DNA of 64,000 nt from Dehalobacter sp. (GTDB lineage: Bacteria; Bacillota; Desulfitobacteriia; Desulfitobacteriales; Syntrophobotulaceae). How positions within the stretch are numbered: the first letter of the stretch is position 1; each line of letters begins with the position of its first letter. Location: NCBI GenBank assembly GCA_023667845.1, contig JAMPIU010000125.1:1-64000 (forward strand), written 5' to 3'. The position numbers were made by a program, and so were the translations under genes. Below the pieces are notes generated by a model, which was not told the origin of the DNA, ran no database searches, and worked only from the letters and a program-made list of their open reading frames with translations. Shown one piece after another: positions 42,979 through 51,289 of the stretch.

Positions 42979-43122
42979 TTAAAAGAGCGCCAGGAAAGTT
43001 ACATAGGCAAAAATCATTTCCTGCCCGATATCCCAATTCATTCCCATTGCGGGATCTTTGTCTGCGAGTTCCGGATGCTCTTTAACGATATCACTCCAAG
43101 AGATCAACAATTGTTCTTCCAC
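42979..43122 (-). CDS. Small ORF (47 aa) closing the third corrinoid/methyltransferase module
   Basis: GTG start, AGGAGGTG eight bases upstream, 13 bp after the methyltransferase stop. Begins VEEQLLISWSDIVKEHPE and ends in a hydrophobic AYVTFLALF. Paralogue of the ORF at 40,763-40,906. It is too short for routine gene calling, but the conserved ribosome site, position and reading frame argue that it is made. Confidence 0.65.
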   Translation of the reverse strand: MEEQLLISWSDIVKEHPELADKDPAMGMNWDIGQEMIFAYVTFLALF

Positions 43123-43135
43123 TGTGAAGCACCTC

Positions 43136-44308
43136 CTATTTATAAATCCCATACTCCATGACGAATTTATTTACGGCGATGATGTTTTCCGCCTTACCAT
43201 CCGCTGGTGCAAGAAGTTCCTTATCGGTACCAAAAATGTAGCCTCCGCCTGCCATACCGTCGATTAATTCTTTCGCTTTGGCAATACATTCTTCCTTGGT
43301 CCCATATTGCAGCAGAGTTGCTGGGAAAAGTCCGATGATGCACAGGGTGTCTTTGAGTTTATCTTTAAGCTCTTTGGGATCGCCATGTTCAAACCAGCCC
43401 ATTGTTTTCTTGGCCGGCAATTCTTGAAGATGATTGTAATAACGCGACCAATCGCCTTCGTAGAACGGTATCACATAGACATTATGGGCAGCAAAAAATT
43501 CCATAATCATTTTAAACGACGGCCAGTAAAACTTATCAAAATCCGACGTTTTAAGCATCGGAGGCAAATGCAGCGGGAAAAGAAGAACTTTTGGGTTTGG
43601 TTTCGGCGGTCCCATGTGCACCTGACCCATGCCAAGCCTGATTACCAACGGTGTAAACGCTTGGATGGCCTCCGCGAATTCCGCCGGACGACGGCGAATA
43701 TCCATAAATGCGCCTTTAATGCCCCGGAAGAAATCAGCAATCCAATCCAATGGGTGTAAGATAATGCCATCAAATAACAAAGGCATTCCGTATTGCGCGG
43801 CAAGCGCGCCCTCAATGCCTCCCTTTTGGGCACCATACATTCCAAACTTCATGGCGCCTTTGGCGAATGCCAAATCCTTCATCGGGGAATCCTTAGCCAG
43901 TTCGGTATACTTTCGCGGCAAGACCTTTTCTACCAAAAACTTGAACGGATCTTTGGTAAATTCAGGATATTCATCATCTTTCATTATTTGGGCAGACTCA
44001 TCAGAATACTGTACGATATTGCTATCACTTAAATAGTGGAATGCACTGCTCCCCAACGCCTGATACACGCCACCCGGCCTGTTGTAAATCATATGGATCA
44101 TATCTACTGAAAGCTCATCTGCTACTTTCATTAGGGCTTTACCGCATTTATCCGTATCCCAATTGGTTTCTGCATCGGTATACCCTGCAAAGTAAGAACT
44201 CCAAGTTCCGTAAGTAGCCAGCACCGGAACGCGGTCTGCTTGTTCCAATCTTAAGGTTTTAAAAACACGGTCCAAACGTTCTTGATATAGATTCATAACT
44301 TCACTCAT
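43136..44308 (-). CDS. URO-D family corrinoid-dependent methyltransferase
   Basis: A 390-aa paralogue of the 41-kb methyltransferase (same 'LRLEQADRVPVLATYG' start region and GGGYIFGTDKELLAP end). Differences between the two concentrate in the N-terminal third (about residues 40-75), which may alter the donor specificity. It follows its corrinoid protein gene by three bases and precedes the 47-aa ORF. Methyl donor unknown. Confidence 0.82.
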   Translation of the reverse strand: MSEVMNLYQERLDRVFKTLRLEQADRVPVLATYGTWSSYFAGYTDAETNWDTDKCGKALMKVADELSVDMIHMIYNRPGGVYQALGSSAFHYLSDSNIVQYSDESAQIMKDDEYPEFTKDPFKFLVEKVLPRKYTELAKDSPMKDLAFAKGAMKFGMYGAQKGGIEGALAAQYGMPLLFDGIILHPLDWIADFFRGIKGAFMDIRRRPAEFAEAIQAFTPLVIRLGMGQVHMGPPKPNPKVLLFPLHLPPMLKTSDFDKFYWPSFKMIMEFFAAHNVYVIPFYEGDWSRYYNHLQELPAKKTMGWFEHGDPKELKDKLKDTLCIIGLFPATLLQYGTKEECIAKAKELIDGMAGGGYIFGTDKELLAPADGKAENIIAVNKFVMEYGIYK

Positions 44309-44311
44309 TGA

Positions 44312-44950
44312 TCAACCCACCCATCTCTGGCATATTTTTACACCTTCAGCTGCGTTTGTCGAAAAGGCATCGGCACCTATGCTTTTACATACATTCTCAT
44401 TAACGGGTACGCCGCCGATAATAACCTTAACTGAATTTCTAAAGCCTGCTTCATTAAGCGCATTAACTGTTTCTTTCATACTATCCAGCGCTAAAGTCAA
44501 TACGCCGCTTAAGCCCACAATATCAGGGTTAACCTCTTTAACCTTGTCCACGATCTGATTAACCGGAACATTAATCCCCAGGTCGATTACCTCAAAATTT
44601 GCGGCTTCAACCATTGATCTGAATATATTTTTGCCTATGTCATGAAGATCTCCAAAAACTGTAGCCAGGACAATTTTTCCGCCTTTTGCTGAGGAACCTG
44701 CACTTAAAGCCGGTTTGAGCTTGTCCATTACACTTTGCAACACTTCCCCGGCAAAGACCAAGTCTCCGATAAAGTACTCGCCCGAATCATAGCGTTCACC
44801 TACGAGTGTCATACCTTGCTGACAAGCTTTAACAACTTCTTGAGCTTCTGCGGCATTGTCGTCTTTACTTAGTACTTCATCAATAGCCTTGTTTAGCACG
44901 TCTTCGTCCAAATCGGACATTGCTTGAGTCAGGACTTTCAAATCCACCAC
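44312..44950 (-). CDS. Methyltransferase cognate corrinoid protein
   Basis: A 212-aa corrinoid carrier with GDLHDIGKN (about residues 100-108), GLSGVLTLAL and VIIGGVPV. First gene of the third module. Near-identical to the second-module protein. The promoter regions of the two modules share a block (TCTATACAAGTAAA.ATATCATTTGC, near 42,810 and 45,040) that gives TATAGA as a -10 candidate on the minus strand. Confidence 0.9.
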   Translation of the reverse strand: MVDLKVLTQAMSDLDEDVLNKAIDEVLSKDDNAAEAQEVVKACQQGMTLVGERYDSGEYFIGDLVFAGEVLQSVMDKLKPALSAGSSAKGGKIVLATVFGDLHDIGKNIFRSMVEAANFEVIDLGINVPVNQIVDKVKEVNPDIVGLSGVLTLALDSMKETVNALNEAGFRNSVKVIIGGVPVNENVCKSIGADAFSTNAAEGVKICQRWVG

Positions 44951-45344
44951 TTCAAATCATCCTCCTTAAATTTTTCTTTCATACCGATTGTGCTTGCAGT
45001 TCTTAGCCTGGAACAATATCCTCATTCCATTCTATTGTCTATACAAGTAAATATATCATTTGCTAATAATATGTGTTATAGTTACAACTAAATCTTTGTT
45101 CATATTTTTTAAATTTTTAGTTATAATTTGTATTATTGATCCAGCCTATACTGTCTAATTGCCTTTGTAGTTCGATAATTGCTGTTTCAAAGGCCTCACC
45201 TTTTAGTTTTGGCATCTTCTTCTGATTTTTCAGCAATGATTCAGCACATATCCAAAATAGATGTATTAATTTTATTATTTCCCTTTTTTTAATATTGTTT
45301 CACTAAGTTTTTACCTAATCGCTCCAACCGGACAATTGTCGTGG
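44951..45344. other. Intergenic region; possible gene remnant
   Basis: About 390 bp. The first 130 bp hold the promoter of the third methyltransferase module. On the minus strand a short frame (45,117-45,215, MPKLKGEAFETAIIEL...) of 32 aa continues upstream without a good start. It looks like the tail of a lost gene, which I cannot identify. Confidence 0.3.
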
Positions 45345-46628
45345 TCATAGCTCCATGATAATTTTACCGACTCTCTTCGCCATAGCCATTATCGTAAGTA
45401 TGGGCGGATTTCCCAAAGACTCGGGAAATAGCGTTGCATCGGCAACGTACAGGTTTTCAGGAAGCTTGGGATTGTGAAAGGTTTCCGCTTCCTGTCTTGT
45501 GAGCGGCAGCATGCCGCCGGGATGCCCGGCATTGATCGTTCCAAGGAAAATATTGTCCTTCCTTATACCATACCTGTTCAGTATCTCCTTGCAGATCCCG
45601 ACTCCCTCCTGCAGTCTTTCTTTATCAATACCAGTAAGTGTTTTATTGATTTTTTTGTTATCAACACTTCCAGCATTTGAATCCGCCAGCTTGATCATCA
45701 GGGCCAAGGTATCCGAGGCAGGATACCGCCAGCTTTTATTAAAGAAAAAACTTAGATAATCAAAATACGGGGACAAAATATAATGCTCCCGCTGTACAGC
45801 AAAGGGCATGGAAAGCTCCGTGTTCTGAAGGCTTCCCTCATACTCGGCAGCTACGCAGAGGACCGGATCAACAAACAGTCTGCTTTCGCATTCAATTCCC
45901 GAATTCTGAAGGATTACAGGGGTAGAAAAACCGCCTGCCGCTAGGATGACAATATCAGCCGGATAGAATACGGAATTCATGCCTTTCTGCGCCTGTACTC
46001 CCTTGACGGAACCCTTTTCTGTAACTACCTTGGAGACCTTACAGCCTATAACCAGTTCCGCTCCTGAATCCTGTGCGGCCTTCAGAAATTGACGGCTGTC
46101 CCACTTCACACCGTACCGGCAGCCCAAGACACATCTCCCGCAGTTGGTACAGCGCTCATAATCTCCAAGCTTTGGTAAAGGTTGGGGATTCAGATCCATT
46201 TCTTTGCATATTTCAAACAATTCCTTGGTGGTATCCCGCCATTTATTCTGATGATTATTTGTAACGGGAATCTCCCGATAAAGCTCCTCGAATTCATCAT
46301 CCAGATCAATTCCAAGCTCCTTAAGCCCTTTGTCCATACGAAGCGCATTTCCGGCAGAAAGCGTGGTCGTCCCGCCCAGGCCGGTCCCGCTGACCATAAC
46401 CATGCCATCTTCGGTTTTATGGACTTTCATGGACGGAAACAGCAGCTGTATTTCCCTTTCATCAAAGAACAGTCCGGTTTTCTTTAGCTTCTCCAAGGCA
46501 GGCCAACTAAAGGAGAAAGGCTTAAACTCTCTGCCTGTCTCCAGAACAGTTACCTGAAATTTCTCCTGCAGCTTCTTGGCCGCGGCTGCTCCGCCTGCAC
46601 CGCTGCCAACTACGATTACTCTTTTCAT
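45345..46628 (-). CDS. GMC-type FAD oxidoreductase with a 4Fe-4S-type cysteine motif
   Basis: A 427-aa flavoprotein starting MKRVIVVGSGAGGAAAAKKL (GxGxxG FAD-binding). Within it, CTNCGRCVLGCRYGVKWDSRQF (about residues 164-185) resembles a ferredoxin motif and is found in a subset of GMC-like oxidoreductases. C-terminal GMC features include GTINAGHPGGMLPL (about 361-374) and the NLYVADATLFPESLGNPPILTIMAMA segment (split as NLYVADATLFPES and NPPILTIMA). Start at 46,628, with GGGAGAG upstream, abuts the previous stop. A longer frame to 46,823 overlaps that gene. Last gene of a four-gene operon with a radical SAM enzyme. Substrate unknown; an alcohol or a modified metabolite is likely. Confidence 0.8.
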   Translation of the reverse strand: MKRVIVVGSGAGGAAAAKKLQEKFQVTVLETGREFKPFSFSWPALEKLKKTGLFFDEREIQLLFPSMKVHKTEDGMVMVSGTGLGGTTTLSAGNALRMDKGLKELGIDLDDEFEELYREIPVTNNHQNKWRDTTKELFEICKEMDLNPQPLPKLGDYERCTNCGRCVLGCRYGVKWDSRQFLKAAQDSGAELVIGCKVSKVVTEKGSVKGVQAQKGMNSVFYPADIVILAAGGFSTPVILQNSGIECESRLFVDPVLCVAAEYEGSLQNTELSMPFAVQREHYILSPYFDYLSFFFNKSWRYPASDTLALMIKLADSNAGSVDNKKINKTLTGIDKERLQEGVGICKEILNRYGIRKDNIFLGTINAGHPGGMLPLTRQEAETFHNPKLPENLYVADATLFPESLGNPPILTIMAMAKRVGKIIMEL

Positions 46629-46629
46629 T

Positions 46630-47166
46630 TCAACTCTCCCTGCTGAAATATCCTTTACAGCAGCTGCCGCCTTCAGTGATTCTTTGCTTAAAACACAGCC
46701 TGCCGCCGCCTGAAACTCCCGCCGCCAGTCCTTCATCCAGTGAAGAAATAAGCTTGCAGACTTCTCCGGAATAATATTTACTGAAAAAGCACTGTTTAAT
46801 GATAAACTCGCCCTGCCTGTCATATTGAAAATCGATGCCCATAAGCTTATAAATAACTGTAAGTACCGTGACAGCTTCTTCCCAGGTTATGATATGAAGG
46901 CTTCTTCTTAAGCCTTGTCCAAAAATATAAGAATTTTGATACAACCGCTGTTTCAGTTCTTCAGGAGGGCGTCCGCTCTGCAAATAGCTCTCGGCCTGTT
47001 CCTTGGTAAATATAGCGTATTCCGACAAGCACTCGGCAAAAGAAAGCCCCTTAAGCTCCGGCAGCTCACATCGGAAGGCATCAGCCGTCAATCGGAATAA
47101 TTCATTCAGCTTTTTCTTTTTGATAAATTCAGGCATGCGGAGCCGCATAATTTTCTGAAGCATCAT
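46630..47166 (-). CDS. Cys-rich protein resembling L-2-amino-thiazoline-4-carboxylate hydrolase-like proteins
   Basis: A 178-aa protein. I start at the ATG 47,166 that overlaps the upstream stop in TGATG, a translational coupling signature; a longer frame to 47,220 is unlikely. The C-terminal half has spaced cysteines, CFFSKYYSGEVC, then RLCFKQRITEGGSCCKGYF, which resemble the 'ATC hydrolase' family pattern (weak recognition). The N-terminal half is helical. Its placement between a membrane protein and a GMC oxidoreductase suggests a metal-binding partner or small subunit. Identity uncertain. Confidence 0.5.
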   Translation of the reverse strand: MMLQKIMRLRMPEFIKKKKLNELFRLTADAFRCELPELKGLSFAECLSEYAIFTKEQAESYLQSGRPPEELKQRLYQNSYIFGQGLRRSLHIITWEEAVTVLTVIYKLMGIDFQYDRQGEFIIKQCFFSKYYSGEVCKLISSLDEGLAAGVSGGGRLCFKQRITEGGSCCKGYFSRES

Positions 47167-47567
47167 CAAACCCCTGTTTTTTTCATTTCCATGAGGATTA
47201 AGGCTGCAATACCTATGCAACCGTCAATCACAAAGTTGGTAAGATATATTAGGTAATGCTGGTGCATCAGGAATAGATAAATTGAAAAAAACGAAGATGC
47301 CAGTTTGCCATGAGCCAACAAGAACGGATAAATCTTTTGCTGCGGATAGCGGTACATCAGAATTGCAAGCACCGTTACAAGATACATGTAAGCCGCAGCC
47401 AGCGTCAGATAAAAGCTGCTACCTTGTACCGGAGACTGGGGCAATCCGAAATAAGATGAAAACCTGTTAAAAAAAATCAAGGCCGAGTCGGGGAAAAATA
47501 GAAAAATGAATCCTACAACGGCAAATATTACTGCTGCGGCAAGACTGAACAGTTTATACAATCTCAC
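47166..47567 (-). CDS. Four-span membrane protein of unknown function
   Basis: A 133-aa hydrophobic protein with four predicted spans (about residues 5-27, 50-72, 80-100, 107-127) and a short C-terminal KK tail. Layout resembles DoxX-like/quinol-associated small membrane proteins but no motif fixes this. Its stop overlaps the next ATG (TGATG), and it lies 90 bp after the radical SAM gene in the same operon. Confidence 0.6.
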   Translation of the reverse strand: MRLYKLFSLAAAVIFAVVGFIFLFFPDSALIFFNRFSSYFGLPQSPVQGSSFYLTLAAAYMYLVTVLAILMYRYPQQKIYPFLLAHGKLASSFFSIYLFLMHQHYLIYLTNFVIDGCIGIAALILMEMKKTGV

Positions 47568-47657
47568 ACCTATACCCCCATCTTATATTGCTCGCTATTC
47601 ATTGTTCACTATTTATTGCTCGCTATTTATTGCATCTATGCAACTGTTCCTATCACT

Positions 47658-48851
47658 TTATCGCATCTGGTACAATCGTGAGAACTTGGACAGCGGGCTA
47701 AACCGGGCTTCCTTCATCATCTCCAAGGTATCCTCTTTGCTTAAAGGAGACTTTCCCTGATAATATTTTTTCAGCAATTCATAGTTTTTGTTCATAAAAC
47801 AGCAGCTTTCCGACGGAAAATGCGCTTTCATCTCTGAAAAAACGGCTTGCACCGGCTTATTCCGTACATTACCAAAGGTCATGGGCGTAAACACACAGGG
47901 GCTTACCTCCCCAAATGCATCAATATAGACCATTTTGTGGCCTGCATTACAGCCGAAGTGCTCTCCCCCCTCAAAATGTCCAAGATAATTAACCGTTATT
48001 TTTCCCTCTTTATTGTATTTGTCCTGCAAGCTGACCAGGCTTAAGCGTTCCTCTTCGGTGATGACTGCAGCTTTGTTCCAGAAGGCCTCTGCCGTCGGCT
48101 TGGTTTCACTCAGCCAGGCTTCATGGATATCAAGGCTGATCAGGAACTTAAGAAATTCCTGCACCTGATTTTTCTGGAGCATCTCTCTGGATATGACCGC
48201 TGATACACTGACATGGACACCTATATTTTTAAATATATCTATCGCCTCGAGCGCCTTTTGATAAGCCCCAACGCAACCCCTGATCCGGTCATGTTCTTCT
48301 TTTTCCCAATGGTCCAGGCTGATTGAGACATACAAAAGGCCTGCTTGCTTAAGCTCCGCTGCCAGTTGCTCCGTAATGCTCATGCCTGTGGTAAACAGCT
48401 TTATGGCACAATCATTTCCGACACTTTTTACAATCTCAACGATATCTTTGTTCATAAGCGGTTCCCCACCGGTAAAGCCCAGCCAAAAAACGCCCATTTT
48501 CTTCAGTTCCTGGATGAGCTGCTTGATTTCAGCGGTACTTAGCAGCTCCCCGCTTCTATTCTTGTTATAACAATATCGGCAATTCTGTGGGCAGACATTA
48601 GTCAAGCCGATTTGAGCGTGGGAGGGTCCCTCCGTCCTTGCCAGCAGATGCTCATTGATGAAGCGGGTAAAGGCTTTGCTGTTTACCGAAGGCAGATGCG
48701 AATGAATGATCAGCTGCCCGCCTATATTCAACAAATTGAACTTTCCCATATATTTAGCCAGGAACCAATTAATCGAAGGTTTTACCCTAATGATCTGCGG
48801 GTTTGACAACAATGCTTTGACCAGGGCAATTTGATTCTTAAATTTAGCCAT
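47658..48851 (-). CDS. Radical SAM protein with SPASM-like C-terminus
   Basis: A 397-aa radical SAM enzyme with CPQNCRYCYNKN (CxxxCxxC, about residues 88-99), the GFTGGEPL glycine motif (about 122-129) and a C-terminal SPASM-like region: CNAGHKMVYIDAFGEVSPC (about 305-323), F/TFGNV and a CC pair (about 353). The N-terminal 80 residues contain a PqqD-like/FxsB-like extension ('LNIGGQLIIHSHL'). Related proteins (PqqE, MftC, AnSME) modify peptides or proteins. There is no obvious precursor peptide; the only small frame upstream is doubtful. First gene of the operon ending in the GMC oxidoreductase. Confidence 0.85.
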   Translation of the reverse strand: MAKFKNQIALVKALLSNPQIIRVKPSINWFLAKYMGKFNLLNIGGQLIIHSHLPSVNSKAFTRFINEHLLARTEGPSHAQIGLTNVCPQNCRYCYNKNRSGELLSTAEIKQLIQELKKMGVFWLGFTGGEPLMNKDIVEIVKSVGNDCAIKLFTTGMSITEQLAAELKQAGLLYVSISLDHWEKEEHDRIRGCVGAYQKALEAIDIFKNIGVHVSVSAVISREMLQKNQVQEFLKFLISLDIHEAWLSETKPTAEAFWNKAAVITEEERLSLVSLQDKYNKEGKITVNYLGHFEGGEHFGCNAGHKMVYIDAFGEVSPCVFTPMTFGNVRNKPVQAVFSEMKAHFPSESCCFMNKNYELLKKYYQGKSPLSKEDTLEMMKEARFSPLSKFSRLYQMR

Positions 48852-49034
48852 GTGTTAATAACCTCATCATTCACTTTATCTTTTGGCCCACTGATAAGCA
48901 GCATTCCGCTTATTCGTTTAATTCTGAAATACAATTCCATCATAATTATCACACATATCAGCAGAATAGTCTGTATCAGTAAGTGATGATTTGGACTATT
49001 TTTATTAGATTCCCTCTTCCATATGCTAATTAAC
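48852..49034. other. Region upstream of the radical SAM gene
   Basis: A minus-strand frame (48,782-49,042) encodes a hydrophobic stretch (LLIQTILLICVIIMMELYF) but overlaps the radical SAM start by 70 bp and has no ribosome site, so I do not call it. Otherwise AT-rich and likely promoter. Confidence 0.3.
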
Positions 49035-49205
49035 TCAATCACTTAAATGTTTTTCAGTTTTGGATAGGAATTTCTCCAATGCTTCGCTGATATCAATATT
49101 CATGCGTTCAGCCAAAATAATCAGCCACCATATGCATTCGCCAAGTTTATGTTCCAGTTCGGATACAGTTTCCCCATTTGTCGGCCAACGCCCCTGTTGA
49201 GACAT
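49035..49205 (-). CDS. Small MazG-like protein
   Basis: A 56-aa frame starting MSQQGRWPTNGETVSELEHKL and continuing GECIWWLIILAERMNIDISEALEKFLSKTEKHL (the two halves of one helix-loop-helix). The E-x-x-H-x-L-G-E-C-x-W-W-L pattern followed by a 'nIdieeal.kfl.KtekhL' end resembles the second half of MazG-like nucleotide pyrophosphohydrolases. The first half, with the ExxE metal site, is missing, so it may be a remnant or a mini-protein. The ribosome site GAGGAGG lies 17 bases upstream, too far to be convincing. It lies after tag on the same strand. Confidence 0.45.
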   Translation of the reverse strand: MSQQGRWPTNGETVSELEHKLGECIWWLIILAERMNIDISEALEKFLSKTEKHLSD

Positions 49206-49250
49206 TGTATCTTTTATTTTCCTCCTCTTCTTTCTATAAAAACTTATGGT

Positions 49251-49808
49251 TTATCTGTTTGCCGAATGGTTAGGGCACGTTCTTATATGGTCATCCACCA
49301 TGCCGATTGCTTGCATGAATGAGTAGACGGTCACCGGGCCGACGAATTTAAAGTTTCGTTTTTTTAAATCTTTACTGATTTGTTCCGATAGAGTAGTCTG
49401 AGCAGGAATATGTCCATCGGATTCCCAATTGTTTATCACCGGATTAAAATCAACGTAGCGCCATAAGAAGTTTGAAAAACTTCTAAATTCTAATTGTATG
49501 TTGGTGACTGCTAAGGCATTGCTTCTTACAGCTTTAAGTTTTGATAGATTTTTAATAACATTGTATTGCTCTCTGATGTTTTCTAATTCTTCATCGCTTA
49601 ACTTTGAACAATAAGCAATATCAAAATTGTGGAAAGCTTTTTTATAGTTTTCTCTTTTGGAAAGTACGATATTCCATGATAATCCTGATTGAGCACCTTC
49701 TAATGTAAGCATTTCAAATATATACGAATCATCATGGCTTGGTACACACCACTCGTTGTCATGATACAGTTGCATCATTTGATTTTTTCCAGGCCATAAA
49801 CATGCACT
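49251..49808 (-). CDS. tag: DNA-3-methyladenine glycosylase I
   Basis: A 185-aa Tag family glycosylase that excises 3-methyladenine. Recognisable blocks: YHDNEWCVPSHDD (about residues 17-29, family YHDxEWG), LTLEGAQSGLSW (about 35-46), FKFVGPVTVYSFMQAIGMVDDH (about 149-170) and the terminal HxxxC zinc ligands. I start at MSACLWPGKN (49,808), which has GGGAGGATT before it; an upstream ATG in frame (49,841) precedes that site. Single gene, with a MazG-like frame downstream. Confidence 0.93.
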   Translation of the reverse strand, partial: SACLWPGKNQMMQLYHDNEWCVPSHDDSYIFEMLTLEGAQSGLSWNIVLSKRENYKKAFHNFDIAYCSKLSDEELENIREQYNVIKNLSKLKAVRSNALAVTNIQLEFRSFSNFLWRYVDFNPVINNWESDGHIPAQTTLSEQISKDLKKRNFKFVGPVTVYSFMQAIGMVDDHIRTCPNHSANR

Positions 49809-49841
49809 CATGGAAATCCTCCCAGTCATTTTTTGACACAT

Positions 49842-50369
49842 TGCTATTATACCATTTTAACTTTTCCCATAATCGTCAGCGCTGACGAATTCGAATGCGC
49901 CTTCGAATTTGGGACAGGCCTGGCCGTATAAAATTTTAAGTAGCCTTTACTTAAAAAAGCTACTTAACTTAGCACAAAAAATAAAATATATGTGTTGGAT
50001 CAATGTTTTTTTGCTATGCGCAAAAATAGCTGTGTCTGGAATCGAACGCCAGAACGCTCTTTTTTTGTTGGTACTTTTCAATTATTTTTAGCCTGACTTA
50101 CAAAAGTATTCTACCTATAAATAATTATGATATTGACGAAACTGGCGAAATCTCAACCTTAACCGGATTTGAGCAGACTCTTTTCACCGCTTCACTGTGA
50201 AATTGCTGTCGCCCTCTACTTTTCATCATTATAAATGCTAACAAAGTCAACTAAAAGTATATTGTATGTATCAATCTACAACGGACAATAAATGAATTAC
50301 TTTCCAGTGTAATTTATTTTGTTTAATCATAAAATATCATAAAATATCTAATAAAGGAGGATGATTACT
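49842..50369. other. Intergenic region with a hairpin
   Basis: About 520 bp without a supported gene. A stem AAGTAGC / GCTACTT (49,937-49,968) followed by A/T-rich sequence may be a terminator remnant. The last 90 bp hold the AT-rich promoter of the following plus-strand gene. Confidence 0.35.
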
Positions 50370-50903
50370 TTGTATAAAATAAAAGATAGGGAAACACTTG
50401 CAATTGTTTCAGGCGTTATTGGTTTGGCAGGAATGACTCTTGCTGATGGAATATCCAGGCGAATACGGATATCTAAACGATCATATCGGGAAGCTGCGGC
50501 AGGGATGTTTTTATCCAAGGGTCAAGCAAAAAGCTCAAAAGGACAAGCTCTTGGCTTAATTATGAACTCTGCCGTCAGCATCCTTGGAGCTAATTATATT
50601 ATTAAGCGTTTAACCCAAAGCGGTCGCGATAAGCTTCTGGTTAAAGGAATAGTAGCCGGGACTGCCATCGGCGCAATCGCTACGGCCATTCCAAATGTTG
50701 TTCCTAAAAATCGTGTCAAACCTAAAGATGCGGCAAGCAATCTATCCTATGTTGGTACTAATATCGTGTATGGAATACTTGCCACTTTCGCTGCTGCTCT
50801 ATTTGGACATGATTCATTATTCGATGCTCCCCCTCAAAACGACTACTTGGAACCAACTGAAAAGACGAGCGAACAAGTGAGAATGGCTCGTGTGTTAGGC
50901 TGA
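50370..50903 (+). CDS. Conserved membrane protein of unknown function
   Basis: A 177-aa protein. The preferred start is TTG at 50,370, nine bases after AAAGGAGG. The ATG at 50,361 touches that ribosome site. Hydrophobic segments lie near residues 8-24, 60-75, 86-104 and 125-145, separated by basic stretches. It contains no catalytic motif I recognise. It is followed by the CIRCE promoter region, without a terminator of its own before 51,048. Confidence 0.65.
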   Translation: MYKIKDRETLAIVSGVIGLAGMTLADGISRRIRISKRSYREAAAGMFLSKGQAKSSKGQALGLIMNSAVSILGANYIIKRLTQSGRDKLLVKGIVAGTAIGAIATAIPNVVPKNRVKPKDAASNLSYVGTNIVYGILATFAAALFGHDSLFDAPPQNDYLEPTEKTSEQVRMARVLG

Positions 50904-50961
50904 TTTTGACACATCTGTCATAAAAATCATTTTACTCATTTGCCTGCATTTGACATGCTAT

Positions 50962-51022
50962 TTGACATTATGCTTACTTGATGCTACACTAAATATTAGC
51001 ACTCGGAGTCGAAGAGTGCTAA
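50962..51022 (+). promoter_or_regulatory. Sigma-A promoter with CIRCE operator (HrcA site)
   Basis: TTGACA (50,962-50,967), 17-bp spacer, TACACT (50,985-50,990), then a perfect CIRCE inverted repeat TTAGCACTC-N9-GAGTGCTAA (50,996-51,022) over the predicted start site. CIRCE is the heat-shock operator normally placed before groES or hrcA. No chaperone gene follows. Confidence 0.9.
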
Positions 51023-51078
51023 TAATAAAATTTGATAAGACTGCGAGAAGTCACTTTTTATTTAAAGTGGCTTTTTTT
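50997..51078 (+). ncRNA. Predicted short CIRCE-controlled transcript
   Basis: From the predicted start (about seven bases after TACACT) to the T-run of the terminator at 51,078 the transcript would be about 80 nt with no ORF. Its 5' end is the CIRCE stem-loop itself and its 3' end the terminator hairpin. It is either a small RNA or a leader from which read-through reaches the Lys-rich ORF at 51,149. Confidence 0.4.
51048..51078 (+). terminator. Intrinsic terminator downstream of CIRCE
   Basis: AAGTCACTTT pairs with AAAGTGGCTT (one G-U), followed by TTTTTTT. Confidence 0.85.
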
Positions 51079-51148
51079 TATAACCTTAACCAGTAAATAT
51101 TATCCATGAATTACTTTTATTTCTAAATAAGTAAGGAGATGATACGAA

Positions 51149-51268
51149 ATGGGAGACAAGAATCCAAAAAAGTTGAAGAAAAAGAAGAAAATACTTGAGA
51201 AAGCCCCTCTGCAACCCACAATCACACCGGAAACAGTCCCGGAAAAGAAACCTAAAAAGCATCAATAG
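51149..51268 (+). CDS. Small Lys/Pro-rich protein (39 aa)
   Basis: ATG frame with AAGGAGATGATAC upstream (eight-base spacing). The product (MGDKNPKKLKKKKKILEK..., ending PEKKPKKHQ) is about one-third lysine and likely unstructured. It lies 21 bp before the glycosyltransferase TTG start, so it may share its mRNA. Function unknown. Confidence 0.5.
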   Translation: MGDKNPKKLKKKKKILEKAPLQPTITPETVPEKKPKKHQ

Positions 51269-51289
51269 AAAAGTCAGGAGTTAGCATCA

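Noticed and set aside
46824-47220. Longer starts for the GMC and Cys-rich genes
   Set aside because: Both run over the preceding gene; internal ATGs have good ribosome sites or a TGATG coupling.
48782-49042. 86-aa minus-strand frame with a hydrophobic stretch upstream of the radical SAM gene, a candidate precursor peptide
   Set aside because: It overlaps the radical SAM start by 70 bp, lacks a ribosome site, and its C-terminus lies in the shadow of that gene.
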